DNA of 22,186 nt from Methylotenera_A sp031381645 (GCA_031381645.1 JANMYB010000026.1:1-22186); one strand, 5' to 3'. Shown: positions 14,967 to 22,186, counted from the stretch's first letter. The notes: a model not told the origin generated them from the letters alone. Program-made: numbers and translations.

Positions 14967-16391
14967 GCTGGCTCTTAAACCACCCAGCAAAGCCGCTACT
15001 GGCAGCTTGCGATTAATCCCAGACAAGTTTTTTGTACTATCGGCATTAGTTAAACTAGGCTCATAAGGCTTATCAAACCAAGGGTCTGCAGAATGTTTTC
15101 GCGTGTGCTGGCGTGGCTTGGCAGCATGTTTTGCTCGGTTTGAGTCAATTGCGTCATTATTATTAGCATGCTCGCGAGCCGCATGGTTATTGAGTTGCAG
15201 GCCAGCGCCTGAGCGTTTTTGTCCAGATACAGTTGTTTTTACGTCTGCTTTTTCTTTATCAATACTACGTTTAATTAGCTTTTCAATTTCTGCTAGGTAC
15301 TTTTCTTCATCTTCACACACTAAAGAAATCGCCACACCACTCGCACCAGCGCGGCCTGTGCGACCGATACGATGCACATAATCTTCTGGCGCACTAGGAA
15401 TTTCGTAGTTAATCACCATCGGCAAATCACTAATATCTAAGCCGCGCGCGGCCACATCTGTCGCCACTAACGCAATAATTTTGCCAGCCTTGAATGCATC
15501 TAGTGCTTCTAAACGTTCTTTTTGTGATTTATCGCCATGAATCGATTCGGCGGCAATACCTTCTTTTTGCAAGGCGCGACTTAATCGGCTGGCAGTGATT
15601 TTAGTTTTAGTGAAAACAATCACTTGCTTTTTGTCTTCTGCCTTGAGCAATTGTGTCAGCAACGCTTGTTTTTTGCTTTGCTCAACGAGATATACTTTTT
15701 GCGTGACATTTTCGGCCGTAGCATTACTTCGCGCCACTTCAATTAATGTCGGATTAGTTAAAAAGTCATCCGCTAACTTTTTGATTTCATTGGAAAATGT
15801 GGCTGAAAACATCAAGTTTTGCCGTTGTTTTGGTAGTAAAGCCAAAATACGCTTCAAATCTGGCATAAAGCCCATATCCAGCATTCTATCCGCTTCATCC
15901 AACACCAAAATCTGTACTTGGCCTAAATTAAGCGTTTTTTGCTCAACATGGTCTAATAATCTGCCAGGTGTGGCCACTAAAATTTCAATCCCGGTTTTTA
16001 AATGCGGCGTCTGCGTTTTAATATCCACGCCACCAAATACCACTAAGCTTTTTAGCGGTGTATGTTTGGCATAAACCTTGATGCTTTCTTCCACCTGAAT
16101 CGCCAATTCACGTGTAGGCGTCAACACCAACGCGCGTATTGGGTGCTTGGCAGGCGAAGTGCTGGTGCTTGCAAGTGGCAGCAGTTTTTGCAAAATAGGC
16201 AGCGCAAACGCCGCCGTTTTGCCCGTACCCGTTTGTGCACCCGCCATTAAATCTTTGCCTTGTAAAGCCAATGGTATGGCTTGGGCTTGGATTGGTGTTG
16301 GCGTGGTGTAACCAGTCTCGCTAATCGCCTTTAACAAAGGCGCTGCGAGTCCTAGTGCATCAAATTGTATAGCTTCTGTCATCATTTCCAT
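14961..16391 (-). CDS. rhlE: DEAD-box ATP-dependent RNA helicase, RhlE type
   Basis: A 476-residue RNA helicase of superfamily 2. The Q-motif region is FDALGLAAPLL plus YTTPTPIQAQAIP. Motif I is AQTGTGKT (52-59), Ia PTRELA, Ib TPGRLLD, II VLDEADRMLDMGF (DEAD at 165-168), III SAT (196-198), IV IVFTKTK, V ATDVAARGLDI and VI YVHRIGRTGRAG (338-349). The tail of about 110 residues is basic, has PWFDKPYEP, and ends in PVAALLGG, a style typical of betaproteobacterial RhlE. Such enzymes act in ribosome assembly and RNA turnover. The start overlaps the upstream helicase stop by one base (TAATG). Methionines at positions 1, 3 and 4 make the exact start uncertain by a few codons. The DEAD-box class is certain; the paralogue assignment is less so. 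Confidence 0.93.
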   Translation of the reverse strand: MEMMTEAIQFDALGLAAPLLKAISETGYTTPTPIQAQAIPLALQGKDLMAGAQTGTGKTAAFALPILQKLLPLASTSTSPAKHPIRALVLTPTRELAIQVEESIKVYAKHTPLKSLVVFGGVDIKTQTPHLKTGIEILVATPGRLLDHVEQKTLNLGQVQILVLDEADRMLDMGFMPDLKRILALLPKQRQNLMFSATFSNEIKKLADDFLTNPTLIEVARSNATAENVTQKVYLVEQSKKQALLTQLLKAEDKKQVIVFTKTKITASRLSRALQKEGIAAESIHGDKSQKERLEALDAFKAGKIIALVATDVAARGLDISDLPMVINYEIPSAPEDYVHRIGRTGRAGASGVAISLVCEDEEKYLAEIEKLIKRSIDKEKADVKTTVSGQKRSGAGLQLNNHAAREHANNNDAIDSNRAKHAAKPRQHTRKHSADPWFDKPYEPSLTNADSTKNLSGINRKLPVAALLGGLRASK

Positions 16392-18211
16392 TAAGCAAAA
16401 CTGCGTGGGCGACGTGGTGCAGAGTCACCGCCACTGCGACCAGTAGTTGGGCGGTCATTGTTACGTTGAGGACGTGGATTGCCAAATTTTTCGCCAGTAT
16501 TAGCACGTGGCGCATCTGAACGAGGTACAGAACGAGCGCCTTCAGCACGGCCAGGACGAGCGCCAAAACTACCTTCTGGCTTACGTGCGTATGGTTTTGG
16601 GGCAGAGCCTCTATCATTAAAAGCTTTGTCGCCATTACTTTTTCCACCAAAGCCTTTACTTAATTCGCGCGCAAATTGCATATCAGTATCTTTGGTATAG
16701 TTACGACTATTGCCATTCACTTCGCCTGAGCTTTCACGTGGCTGGCGATTACCAGCAGATTCGTTGTTGCCAAAGCGTTCACGGTTTGGTGCACCGTCGC
16801 GCGCTGGTCTGTCTGAGAAAGTACGCGCTGGACGCGCACCATCGTGTGTGCGCTCTTTATTGCGGTCATTAAAACCACCGCTTCTTGGAGCATATGATTT
16901 TTCACCTGCTGGTTTTTCACCCATGATGCGATCGCCAAAGCTTGGGCGATTATTATCGCGCGGTTGATAACCACCGCGACCGCCAGGTGCATGCGCTGCA
17001 CGTTCGTTACGACCACCTCTAGAAGGCGCACCCCTATTGCCTCGTGGAGCATCGCCACCACCTGTGTTAAATGCGCGTTTTGGCTCAAAACCTTCAACTA
17101 CGGCGGCTTCCATGCGGTTGCCAGTAAATTGTTCAATTTTACGTAAAATATGTCTATCCATATTCGATGCAAACGAAATTGCGATACCGCTTGCACCCGC
17201 GCGGCCTGTACGACCGATACGGTGCACATAATCTTCTGCAAATTTTGGTAAATCGTAATTAATCACGTGTGAAATGCCTTGCACGTCAATACCACGCGCT
17301 GCAACATCGGTTGCTACTAGTACTTTTACATCGCCGTGACGCAGTTTTGTCAGTGTGCGGTTGCGCGCGCCTTGTGTCATATCACCATGTAAAGCGGCCG
17401 TTTTGTGACCTGCTGCGTATAAATCTTCGGCTAATAAATCGGCATGACGCTTGGTGCTAGTAAAAATAATGGCTTGATTCATGTCTGGCGCTATTAACAA
17501 ATGTTCAAGCAATTTGTTTTTGTGCGTCATGTCATCCACATAGTGCAAACGTTGCTCAATATTGGCGTGTTTTTCTTTTTGCCCAGCCACTTGAATAGTC
17601 TTTGGATTTTTCAAGATTTGTTTGGCGATACGCGCAATGTCGCCATCTAAAGTGGCAGAGAATAACAACGTTTGACGCTCAGCCGTTAATTGGCTGCAAA
17701 TGCGCTCAACATCGGGCAAAAAGCCCATGTCTAACATTCTATCGGCTTCGTCTAAAATCAACATTTGCAAGCGCGACAAATCAATGCGGCCGCGCTCCAT
17801 GTGGTCTAGTAAACGACCTGGCGTAGCTACCAAAATATCTAATGGTTGCGATAACAATTTGTTTTGTAATGGATAAGGCATGCCGCCAACGATACTGACT
17901 GTGCGTGCGCGGATGAATTTACCGTATTTGCGCGCCGCTTCGTTGACTTGAGCTGCAAGTTCACGTGTTGGCACAAGTACCAAAATACGTGGGCCGCGGC
18001 TTTTAAGCGCGTGTGGTGTGGCGAGCAAGTTTAAAGCAGGCAACATAAATGCTGCGGTTTTACCAGTGCCTGTTTGGGCGCTGGCCATCAAGTCGTTACC
18101 TGCGGTAATCACAGGTATTGCTTGCGCTTGAATAGCGGTTGGGGTGGTGTAGCCAGATTCTTCTATTGCACGAAGTAAGGCAGGATCAAGATTTAATAAT
18201 TCAAAAGACAA
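16391..18211 (-). CDS. DEAD-box ATP-dependent RNA helicase with long RG-rich tail
   Basis: A 606-residue RhlE-like helicase and first gene of the helicase operon. Motif I is AQTGTGKT (45-52), then PTRELA, TPGRLLD, DEAD (154-157) in LILDEADRMLDMGF, SAT (185-187), ATDVAARGIDV and YVHRIGRTGRAG. After about residue 380 comes a low-complexity tail of roughly 225 residues rich in Gly, Arg, Asn, Ser and Pro with many RGG/RG-like steps, expected to be disordered and RNA-binding. The frame extends upstream to a TTG at 18247, but TTG 18209-18211 is preferred. AAAGGGA lies six bases before it, and the protein then opens MSFELLNLDPALLRAIEESG, as in relatives. Transcription comes from a consensus promoter about 260 bases upstream. 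It differs from its neighbour mainly in the tail and in the GGMPYPLQNKLL segment after motif Ia. Confidence 0.92.
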   Translation of the reverse strand: MSFELLNLDPALLRAIEESGYTTPTAIQAQAIPVITAGNDLMASAQTGTGKTAAFMLPALNLLATPHALKSRGPRILVLVPTRELAAQVNEAARKYGKFIRARTVSIVGGMPYPLQNKLLSQPLDILVATPGRLLDHMERGRIDLSRLQMLILDEADRMLDMGFLPDVERICSQLTAERQTLLFSATLDGDIARIAKQILKNPKTIQVAGQKEKHANIEQRLHYVDDMTHKNKLLEHLLIAPDMNQAIIFTSTKRHADLLAEDLYAAGHKTAALHGDMTQGARNRTLTKLRHGDVKVLVATDVAARGIDVQGISHVINYDLPKFAEDYVHRIGRTGRAGASGIAISFASNMDRHILRKIEQFTGNRMEAAVVEGFEPKRAFNTGGGDAPRGNRGAPSRGGRNERAAHAPGGRGGYQPRDNNRPSFGDRIMGEKPAGEKSYAPRSGGFNDRNKERTHDGARPARTFSDRPARDGAPNRERFGNNESAGNRQPRESSGEVNGNSRNYTKDTDMQFARELSKGFGGKSNGDKAFNDRGSAPKPYARKPEGSFGARPGRAEGARSVPRSDAPRANTGEKFGNPRPQRNNDRPTTGRSGGDSAPRRPRSFA

Positions 18212-18329
18212 AGTATGTCCCTTTCTATAAGTAACAAAAGGGCGCAAGCAAGCACATTAAGAGTTGAGTATATGGTGTTAATCATATAAAAAATCAACAT
18301 AAAACGCGAAAAGCAAATTATTTAGAATG

Positions 18330-18370
18330 CTTTTTACCAGCGCACGGGCATAGCCGCTAACCAGTAAAAG
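18330..18370 (-). repeat. Leader hairpin of the helicase operon
   Basis: In the minus-strand transcript CTTTTAC (18370-18364) pairs with GTAAAAAG (18337-18330) with one bulged A. Internally AGCG (18358-18355) pairs with CGCT (18342-18339), capping a 12-base loop. About eleven pairs in total form a long interrupted stem. No T-tract follows directly. It could be a regulatory or stability element. Confidence 0.4.
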
Positions 18371-18371
18371 A

Positions 18372-18390
18372 TAGATTAATCAATAATCTA
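18372..18390. repeat. Perfect 7-bp inverted repeat in the helicase leader
   Basis: TAGATTA (18372-18378) and TAATCTA (18384-18390) are perfect inverted copies around ATCAA. It is directly adjacent to the 18330-18370 hairpin in the same leader. It is short and AT-rich, so could be an operator, a small stem, or chance. Confidence 0.35.
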
Positions 18391-18443
18391 AAGAATAGTT
18401 GCTACAACATTTCACGAGCAACAGAGGGTCAGGGCAATGAATC

Positions 18444-18464
18444 TAAAACTTCAATAAAGTTTTA
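18444..18464. repeat. Perfect 8-bp inverted repeat at the helicase transcript 5' end
   Basis: TAAAACTT (18444-18451) and AAGTTTTA (18457-18464) pair perfectly around a five-base loop. The predicted helicase transcript starts near 18468, so this stem would sit at the very 5' end of the mRNA. Such 5' stems often protect messages from RNase E/RppH decay, or it could be an operator just downstream of the promoter. Confidence 0.4.
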
Positions 18465-18474
18465 ACTTGCGCGC

Positions 18475-18502
18475 ATTATAGGCATTTATTACATTTTGTC
18501 AA
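18475..18502 (-). promoter_or_regulatory. Consensus sigma-70 promoter of the helicase operon
   Basis: On the minus strand TTGACA (18502-18497) and TATAAT (18480-18475) are both perfect consensus hexamers separated by 16 bases. Transcription should start near 18468, roughly 257 bases before the TTG start codon of the first helicase. This is the best promoter match I see in the window. Confidence 0.75.
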
Positions 18503-18522
18503 AGGTTTATTGCATTGAGTTG

Positions 18523-18531
18523 TGGTAAACT
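18523..18531 (+). promoter_or_regulatory. Extended -10 promoter of typA
   Basis: TGG followed by TAAACT (18526-18531) forms an extended -10. No convincing -35 lies at 16-18 bases; TTGTCA at 18496-18501 is 24 bases away. Transcription near 18538 would leave a leader of about 23 bases to the ATG at 18561. Confidence 0.35.
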
Positions 18532-18560
18532 CTCGCCCTTTCAAACATATGGCAGTTCAC

Positions 18561-20384
18561 ATGTCCACAACTCCAAATTCTCGCAACTTGCGCAATGTCG
18601 CAATTATCGCCCACGTTGACCACGGCAAAACCACCATGGTGGATAAGCTTTTACAGCAATCAGGTACGTTTGCTTCATATCAAGTAGTGACCGAGCGTGT
18701 GATGGATAGTAACGACCTCGAAAAAGAGCGCGGCATTACCATTTTGGCCAAAAATACGGCGGTGGATTTTGAAGGCACGCATATTAATATTGTGGATACG
18801 CCAGGCCATGCCGACTTCGGTGGCGAAGTAGAGCGCGTATTAGGCATGGTGGATGGCGTGGTATTGTTAGTCGATGCGGTTGAAGGCCCAATGCCACAAA
18901 CTAGATTCGTCACCAAAAAAGCACTGGCACTTGGTTTAAAGCCAATCGTGGTGATTAATAAGGTGGATCGCCCAGGTGCGCGTTGCGATTGGGTGATTAA
19001 CCATACTTTTGATTTGTTTGCTAATTTAGGCGCAACCGATGAGCAATTAGATTTTCCTGTGGTGTACGCTTCCGCTATTAATGGCTATGCCATGTTAGAT
19101 ATGAAAACGCCATCTGACAACATGCGCGCGCTGTTTGAAACGATTATTAAGCACGTCGAGCCGCCAGTGGGCGATCCAAATGCGCCATTGCAATTGCAAA
19201 TATCAGCGCTAGATTACTCCACTTACACAGGCAGACTTGGCGTTGGGCGTGTGCGCAACGGTAAAGTTAAAACTGGCCAAGCCGTTGCAGTGATGAACGA
19301 AGACAAGCAAATTGCGGTAGGTAAAATTAACCAAGTGTTAGGATTTCAAGGCTTAGAGCGCGTGCCTGTGGAAGAAGCTGAAGCAGGCGACATTGTGATT
19401 ATTTCTGGCCTAGATGACATTGGCATTGGCTTTACCATTTGCGATCGTGAGAGTCCAAAAGGTTTGCCGCATTTAGGTGTAGATGAGCCCACCTTAACCA
19501 TGGATTTTATGGTGAACACATCACCTTTGGCGGGCACTGAAGGCAAATTTGTCACCAGCCGCCAAATTCGTGATCGTTTGACCAAAGAGCTGCTAGTAAA
19601 TGTCGCGCTAAAAGTGGAGGAAACTGACGATACCGATATATTCCGTGTTTCTGGCCGTGGTGAGCTGCATTTGACTATTTTGCTAGAGAATATGCGTCGC
19701 GAAGGTTTTGAGATGGCGGTGGGTAAGCCACGCGTTGTTTTCCGCGAAATTAATGGCGAAAAATGTGAGCCATACGAAATTTTAACGGTGGATTTAGAAG
19801 ATGATAATCAAGGCGTGGTGATGGAAGAACTAGGCCGCCGCCGTGGTGAAATGCAAAATATGGAATCGGACGGCAATGGCCGTACGCGTTTGGAATATAA
19901 AATTCCCGCCCGCGGTTTAATTGGCTTTCAAGGTGAGTTTTTAACCATGACACGCGGCACAGGTTTGATGGCGCATATTTTTGATGAATACGCGCCAGTC
20001 AAACCCGACATGCCAGGCCGTCGCAATGGTGTACTGATTTCTGCCGAGCATGGTGAAGCGGTGGCTTATGCACTGTGGAAATTGCAAGATCGCGGCAAAA
20101 TGTTTGCCGTGCCAGGTGATAAATTGTACGAAGGCATGGTGATTGGTATTCACAGTCGCGATAATGATTTGATTGTAAACCCGATTAAAGGCAAGCAACT
20201 CACCAACGTACGTTCTTCGGGTACAGACGAAGCAGTGCGTTTAATTACGCCAATTGCGCTGACTTTAGAAAGTGCTGTTGAATTTATTGACGATGATGAA
20301 TTGGTTGAAATTACACCAAAAACCATTCGAATTCGTAAACGTTACTTGCTGGAGCATGAGCGTAAACGTTCGTTGAAAGAGTAA
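18561..20384 (+). CDS. typA: Ribosome-associated GTPase TypA/BipA
   Basis: TypA (BipA) is a translational GTPase related to EF-G/LepA that binds ribosomes and aids 50S assembly and growth at low temperature or under stress. The G domain shows AHVDHGKTT (G1), RGITI (G2), DTPGHADFGGEVERV (G3) and NKVDRPGARCDW (G4). EF-Tu-like domain 2, the III/V domains, and the BipA-specific C-terminal domain follow (IPARGLIGFQGEFLTMTRGT, IHSRDNDLIVNPIKGKQLTN, RASGTDEA-like RSSGTDEA). From ATG 18561 the product is 607 residues, equal to the E. coli protein. ATG 18549 and GTG 18522 are in frame but would add unmatched N-terminal residues, and the GTG lies before the predicted transcript start. No start has a strong Shine-Dalgarno. 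It is divergent from the RNA helicase operon, another ribosome-biogenesis unit. Confidence 0.95.
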   Translation: MSTTPNSRNLRNVAIIAHVDHGKTTMVDKLLQQSGTFASYQVVTERVMDSNDLEKERGITILAKNTAVDFEGTHINIVDTPGHADFGGEVERVLGMVDGVVLLVDAVEGPMPQTRFVTKKALALGLKPIVVINKVDRPGARCDWVINHTFDLFANLGATDEQLDFPVVYASAINGYAMLDMKTPSDNMRALFETIIKHVEPPVGDPNAPLQLQISALDYSTYTGRLGVGRVRNGKVKTGQAVAVMNEDKQIAVGKINQVLGFQGLERVPVEEAEAGDIVIISGLDDIGIGFTICDRESPKGLPHLGVDEPTLTMDFMVNTSPLAGTEGKFVTSRQIRDRLTKELLVNVALKVEETDDTDIFRVSGRGELHLTILLENMRREGFEMAVGKPRVVFREINGEKCEPYEILTVDLEDDNQGVVMEELGRRRGEMQNMESDGNGRTRLEYKIPARGLIGFQGEFLTMTRGTGLMAHIFDEYAPVKPDMPGRRNGVLISAEHGEAVAYALWKLQDRGKMFAVPGDKLYEGMVIGIHSRDNDLIVNPIKGKQLTNVRSSGTDEAVRLITPIALTLESAVEFIDDDELVEITPKTIRIRKRYLLEHERKRSLKE

Positions 20385-20385
20385 T

Positions 20386-20413
20386 AAAAAAGCCGCTGAA
20401 AAGCGGCTTTTTT
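20386..20413. terminator. Strong bidirectional Rho-independent terminator
   Basis: A perfect 12-bp stem, AAAAAAGCCGCT (20386-20397) with AGCGGCTTTTTT (20402-20413), encloses a GAAA tetraloop on the plus strand. A-run and T-run flank the GC core on both sides. It ends typA on the plus strand and the convergent tRNA-Ser transcript on the minus strand. Confidence 0.92.
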
Positions 20414-20416
20414 ATT

Positions 20417-20507
20417 TGGCGGAAAGGGAGGGATTCGAACCCTCGATAGGCTATTCACCTACGCCTGATTTCGAGTCAGGTACATTCAACCACTCTGCCA
20501 CCTTTCC
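20417..20507 (-). tRNA. tRNA-Ser (anticodon CGA, reads UCG)
   Basis: A 91-base minus-strand tRNA with encoded CCA. The acceptor stem GGAAAGG pairs with CCTTTCC, followed by discriminator G and CCA. The D-arm contains AGAGTGGTTGAA. The anticodon stem CCTGA/TCAGG holds loop CTCGAAA, giving anticodon CGA. A long variable arm (CGTAGGTGAATAGCCTATCG region) is typical of serine tRNAs. The T-arm reads GAGGGTTCGAATCCCTC. The 3' end lies only four bases from the shared terminator. Confidence 0.96.
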
Positions 20508-20560
20508 GAATTACATCAAATTGCGCCTAAAATAATTAAAAATAAATGCTCTGGGAGCCA

Positions 20561-20584
20561 ATATCCATGCGGTCTGCATGATAT
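20561..20584 (-). other. Small inverted repeat between the ABC-F gene end and tRNA-Ser
   Basis: ATAT-C-CATGC (20561-20570) pairs with GCATG-ATAT (20576-20584) around GGTCT, nine pairs with one bulge. It lies downstream of the minus-strand ABC-F stop. A T-rich stretch follows only after about 14 bases, so it is a poor terminator candidate, though nothing better is visible there. Confidence 0.25.
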
Positions 20585-20620
20585 GCAATTTTAGTTACTT
20601 TTATATCCTAATGGCCCAGT

Positions 20621-22186
20621 TTACTCTACACCCTGACTTGCTAAGTAATCCTCATAATTGCCAGTGTAATCAATGATGCCATCAGATTTTATTTCTAATA
20701 TCCGCGTGGCGATGGAGCTGACAAATTCGCGGTCGTGGCTCACAAAGAATAAAGTCCCTTTGTATTTATCTAGCGCGGTATTCAGCGCTTCAATCGATTC
20801 CATATCCATGTGGTTGGTGGGTTCGTCCATGAGCAACACATTGGTTTTGGCGAGCATGAGTTTGCCATACAGCATACGGCCTTTTTCGCCGCCAGAGAGC
20901 ACTTTGACGGATTTTTTGGTATCTTCACCGCCAAACAATAAGCGGCCAAGCATGCTACGCACAACTTGGTCATCGTCGCCAGCTTGTCTTTGCAGTGTCA
21001 TCCATTCAAACAAATCTTCGCCTTGTTCAAATTCGTATTCGTGATCTTGCGCGAAGTAGCCAATAGTGGCCTTGTCAGTCCATTTTACTTCGCCGTGTTT
21101 TGGTTTTAAATCGCGTGCTAGGCAGCGCAAAAACGTGGTTTTTCCGACGCCATTTTCGCCCAAAATCGCTACTTTTTCGCCTGCTTCAAACATCAGCTCC
21201 ACATTGTTAAACAATATTTTATCGAAGCCGTGGCTGAGTTTTTTCAGCTCGACCGCGTTGCGGTGCAGTTTTTCGCGCTCGTCATATTCAAAGCGAATAA
21301 ACGGATATTGACGACTGGAAGGTTTAAATACTTCAATTTTAATTTTATCGATTTGCTTGGCACGGCTAGTGGCTTGTTTGGCTTTAGAGGCATTGGCTGA
21401 AAAGCGGCGCACAAAGTCTTGTAAATCAGCCACTTGCTGTTTGGCTTTAGCGTTGTCTTTGGCTTGCTGATTTCTAGCAGCTATCGAAGCTTCCATATAA
21501 TCGTCATAATTGCCTGGGTAAACCGTGAGCTTGCCGTAATCCATATCGCAAGTATGTGTACACACTTGGTTTAGAAAGTGGCGGTCATGCGAAATAATAA
21601 TCATGGTGCAATCGCGGTTATTCAGCACGTCTTCTAACCAGCGAATGGTGTTGATATCCAAGTTATTCGTCGGCTCATCTAGAAGCAAAACATCAGGGTT
21701 GGCAAACAGCGCTTGCACTAGCAACACGCGCAATTTCCAGCCTGGCGCGACGGCTGACATGAGTCCATCGTGTTGCTCAATGGGGATACCAACGCCTAGC
21801 AATAACTCACCTGCACGCGCTTCGGCTGTGTAGCCATCAAATTCGGCGAACACGTGTTCCAGTTCGGCTGCGTGCATGTAATCGTCTTCGGTGGCTTCTA
21901 AGTTGGCATAAATCGCATCACGCTCTTGCATGGCCTTCCACATCTCCTCATGGCCCATCATCACCACATCTAAAACTCTTTGGTCTTCATAGGCAAATTG
22001 ATCTTGGTGCAAAAACGCCATGCGCTCGTGATTATCTAGCGAAATATTGCCAGCGGTAGGCTCTAGCGTGCCCGCTAAAATTTTCATGTAGGTGGATTTC
22101 CCGCAGCCATTAGCGCCGATTAGGCCGTAGCGATTGCCATCGCCAAATTTGACAGAAACGTTTTCAAATAATGGCTTAGCGCCAAA
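20621..22186 (-). CDS. ybiT: ABC-F ATPase, YbiT type, 5'-truncated by window edge
   Basis: ABC-F proteins are soluble twin-ATPase translation factors that act at the ribosomal E site. The frame is open to the last base, so the start lies outside; 521 residues are visible, opening at FGAKPLFENVSVKFGDGNRY, near residue 11 of E. coli YbiT. Cassette 1 has Walker A GANGCGKST and VLLLDEPTNNLDINTIRWLE. The interdomain linker contains RFSANASKAKQATSRAKQID. Cassette 2 has Walker A GENGVGKTT, signature LSGGEKGRM and VLLMDEPTNHMDMESIEALN. Cassette 1 has a degenerate signature (VAPGWKLR), as in YbiT. The C-terminus (GNYEDYLASQGVE) matches the family. It carries no visible resistance-type feature and reads as housekeeping. 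Confidence 0.95.
   Translation of the reverse strand, partial: FGAKPLFENVSVKFGDGNRYGLIGANGCGKSTYMKILAGTLEPTAGNISLDNHERMAFLHQDQFAYEDQRVLDVVMMGHEEMWKAMQERDAIYANLEATEDDYMHAAELEHVFAEFDGYTAEARAGELLLGVGIPIEQHDGLMSAVAPGWKLRVLLVQALFANPDVLLLDEPTNNLDINTIRWLEDVLNNRDCTMIIISHDRHFLNQVCTHTCDMDYGKLTVYPGNYDDYMEASIAARNQQAKDNAKAKQQVADLQDFVRRFSANASKAKQATSRAKQIDKIKIEVFKPSSRQYPFIRFEYDEREKLHRNAVELKKLSHGFDKILFNNVELMFEAGEKVAILGENGVGKTTFLRCLARDLKPKHGEVKWTDKATIGYFAQDHEYEFEQGEDLFEWMTLQRQAGDDDQVVRSMLGRLLFGGEDTKKSVKVLSGGEKGRMLYGKLMLAKTNVLLMDEPTNHMDMESIEALNTALDKYKGTLFFVSHDREFVSSIATRILEIKSDGIIDYTGNYEDYLASQGVE

Larger units (their letters stand above)
18212..18560. other. Divergent regulatory region and long helicase leader
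   Basis: This 349-base gap between two divergent operons contains no protein gene that I can support. It holds the minus-strand promoter of the helicase operon (18475-18502), a leader of about 257 bases for that operon, three hairpins (18444-18464, 18372-18390, 18330-18370), and the typA promoter region near 18526. A 35-codon minus-strand reading frame (18193-18300) crosses the helicase start in another frame. It has no ribosome site and is not called as a gene. Confidence 0.6.

Noticed and set aside
16717..17231. Several long open frames on both strands opposite or within the RG-rich helicase tail
   Set aside because: Low-complexity Gly/Arg/Asn codons suppress stops in other frames; none has a ribosome site or recognisable protein features.
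18212..18247. TTG 18247 as start of the first helicase
   Set aside because: The added residues do not look like the family and have no ribosome site, while TTG 18211 has AAAGGGA at six bases and a typical MSFELL opening.
18496..18531. TTGTCA paired with TAAACT as a sigma-70 promoter for typA
   Set aside because: The spacer would be 24 bases; TTGTCA overlaps the minus-strand TTGACA of the helicase promoter.
18522..18560. GTG 18522 or ATG 18549 as the typA start
   Set aside because: The GTG overlaps the predicted -10 box, and both add residues absent from relatives; ATG 18561 gives the standard 607-residue length. ATG 18549 cannot be fully excluded.
1..22186. CRISPR array, insertion sequence, prophage, integron or toxin-antitoxin
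   Set aside because: No regularly spaced repeats, transposase, integrase or phage-like proteins were seen; gene content is core-like throughout.

Overview
The window reads as chromosomal DNA of a Gram-negative betaproteobacterium. The best guess is a Methylotenera-like member of the Methylophilaceae. This rests on protein style (DnaE, AccA, PurT, TypA and RhlE-type helicases all look betaproteobacterial), moderate G+C with AT-rich gaps, and the dnaE-accA-tilS order; it is an inference, because no 16S gene or database search was available. Most of the window is vegetative core genome. I see no insertion sequence, phage gene, CRISPR array or integron.

Layout. Positions 1-4546 (+) hold the 3' two thirds of dnaE, then accA and tilS, which overlap by 32 bases. 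Positions 4547-8627 (+) form a self-contained regulatory unit: a near-perfect 18-bp inverted repeat, an IHF-like site, a well-spaced -24/-12 (sigma-54) promoter, a TonB-dependent outer-membrane receptor, and nine bases later a TTG-started NtrC-family response regulator. Positions 8656-10311 hold purT, overlapped by one base by a group II truncated haemoglobin. Positions 10371-14966 hold a signalling operon: a membrane GAF-PAS histidine kinase, a stand-alone receiver protein, and a REC-PAS-GGDEF-EAL cyclic-di-GMP protein, ending in a weak terminator.

On the minus strand, 14961-18211 holds two DEAD-box RNA helicases overlapping by one base. They lie behind a consensus TTGACA/TATAAT promoter about 260 bases upstream of a TTG start, so their mRNA should have a long, hairpin-rich leader. 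Divergent from it is typA (+, to 20384). typA shares a strong bidirectional terminator with a convergent tRNA-Ser(CGA) gene (-). The window ends inside a YbiT-type ABC-F gene (-), cut at its 5' end.

The most interesting region is the receptor/regulator unit. A sigma-54-type promoter lies upstream and the second gene encodes a sigma-54 activator, so the parts fit an autoregulated uptake circuit: phosphorylated regulator binds the inverted repeat near -129, DNA is bent at the IHF-like site, and receptor and regulator are switched on together. No partner kinase is adjacent and the substrate is unknown. The second point of interest is the long structured leader of the helicase operon, which suggests post-transcriptional or cold-type control.
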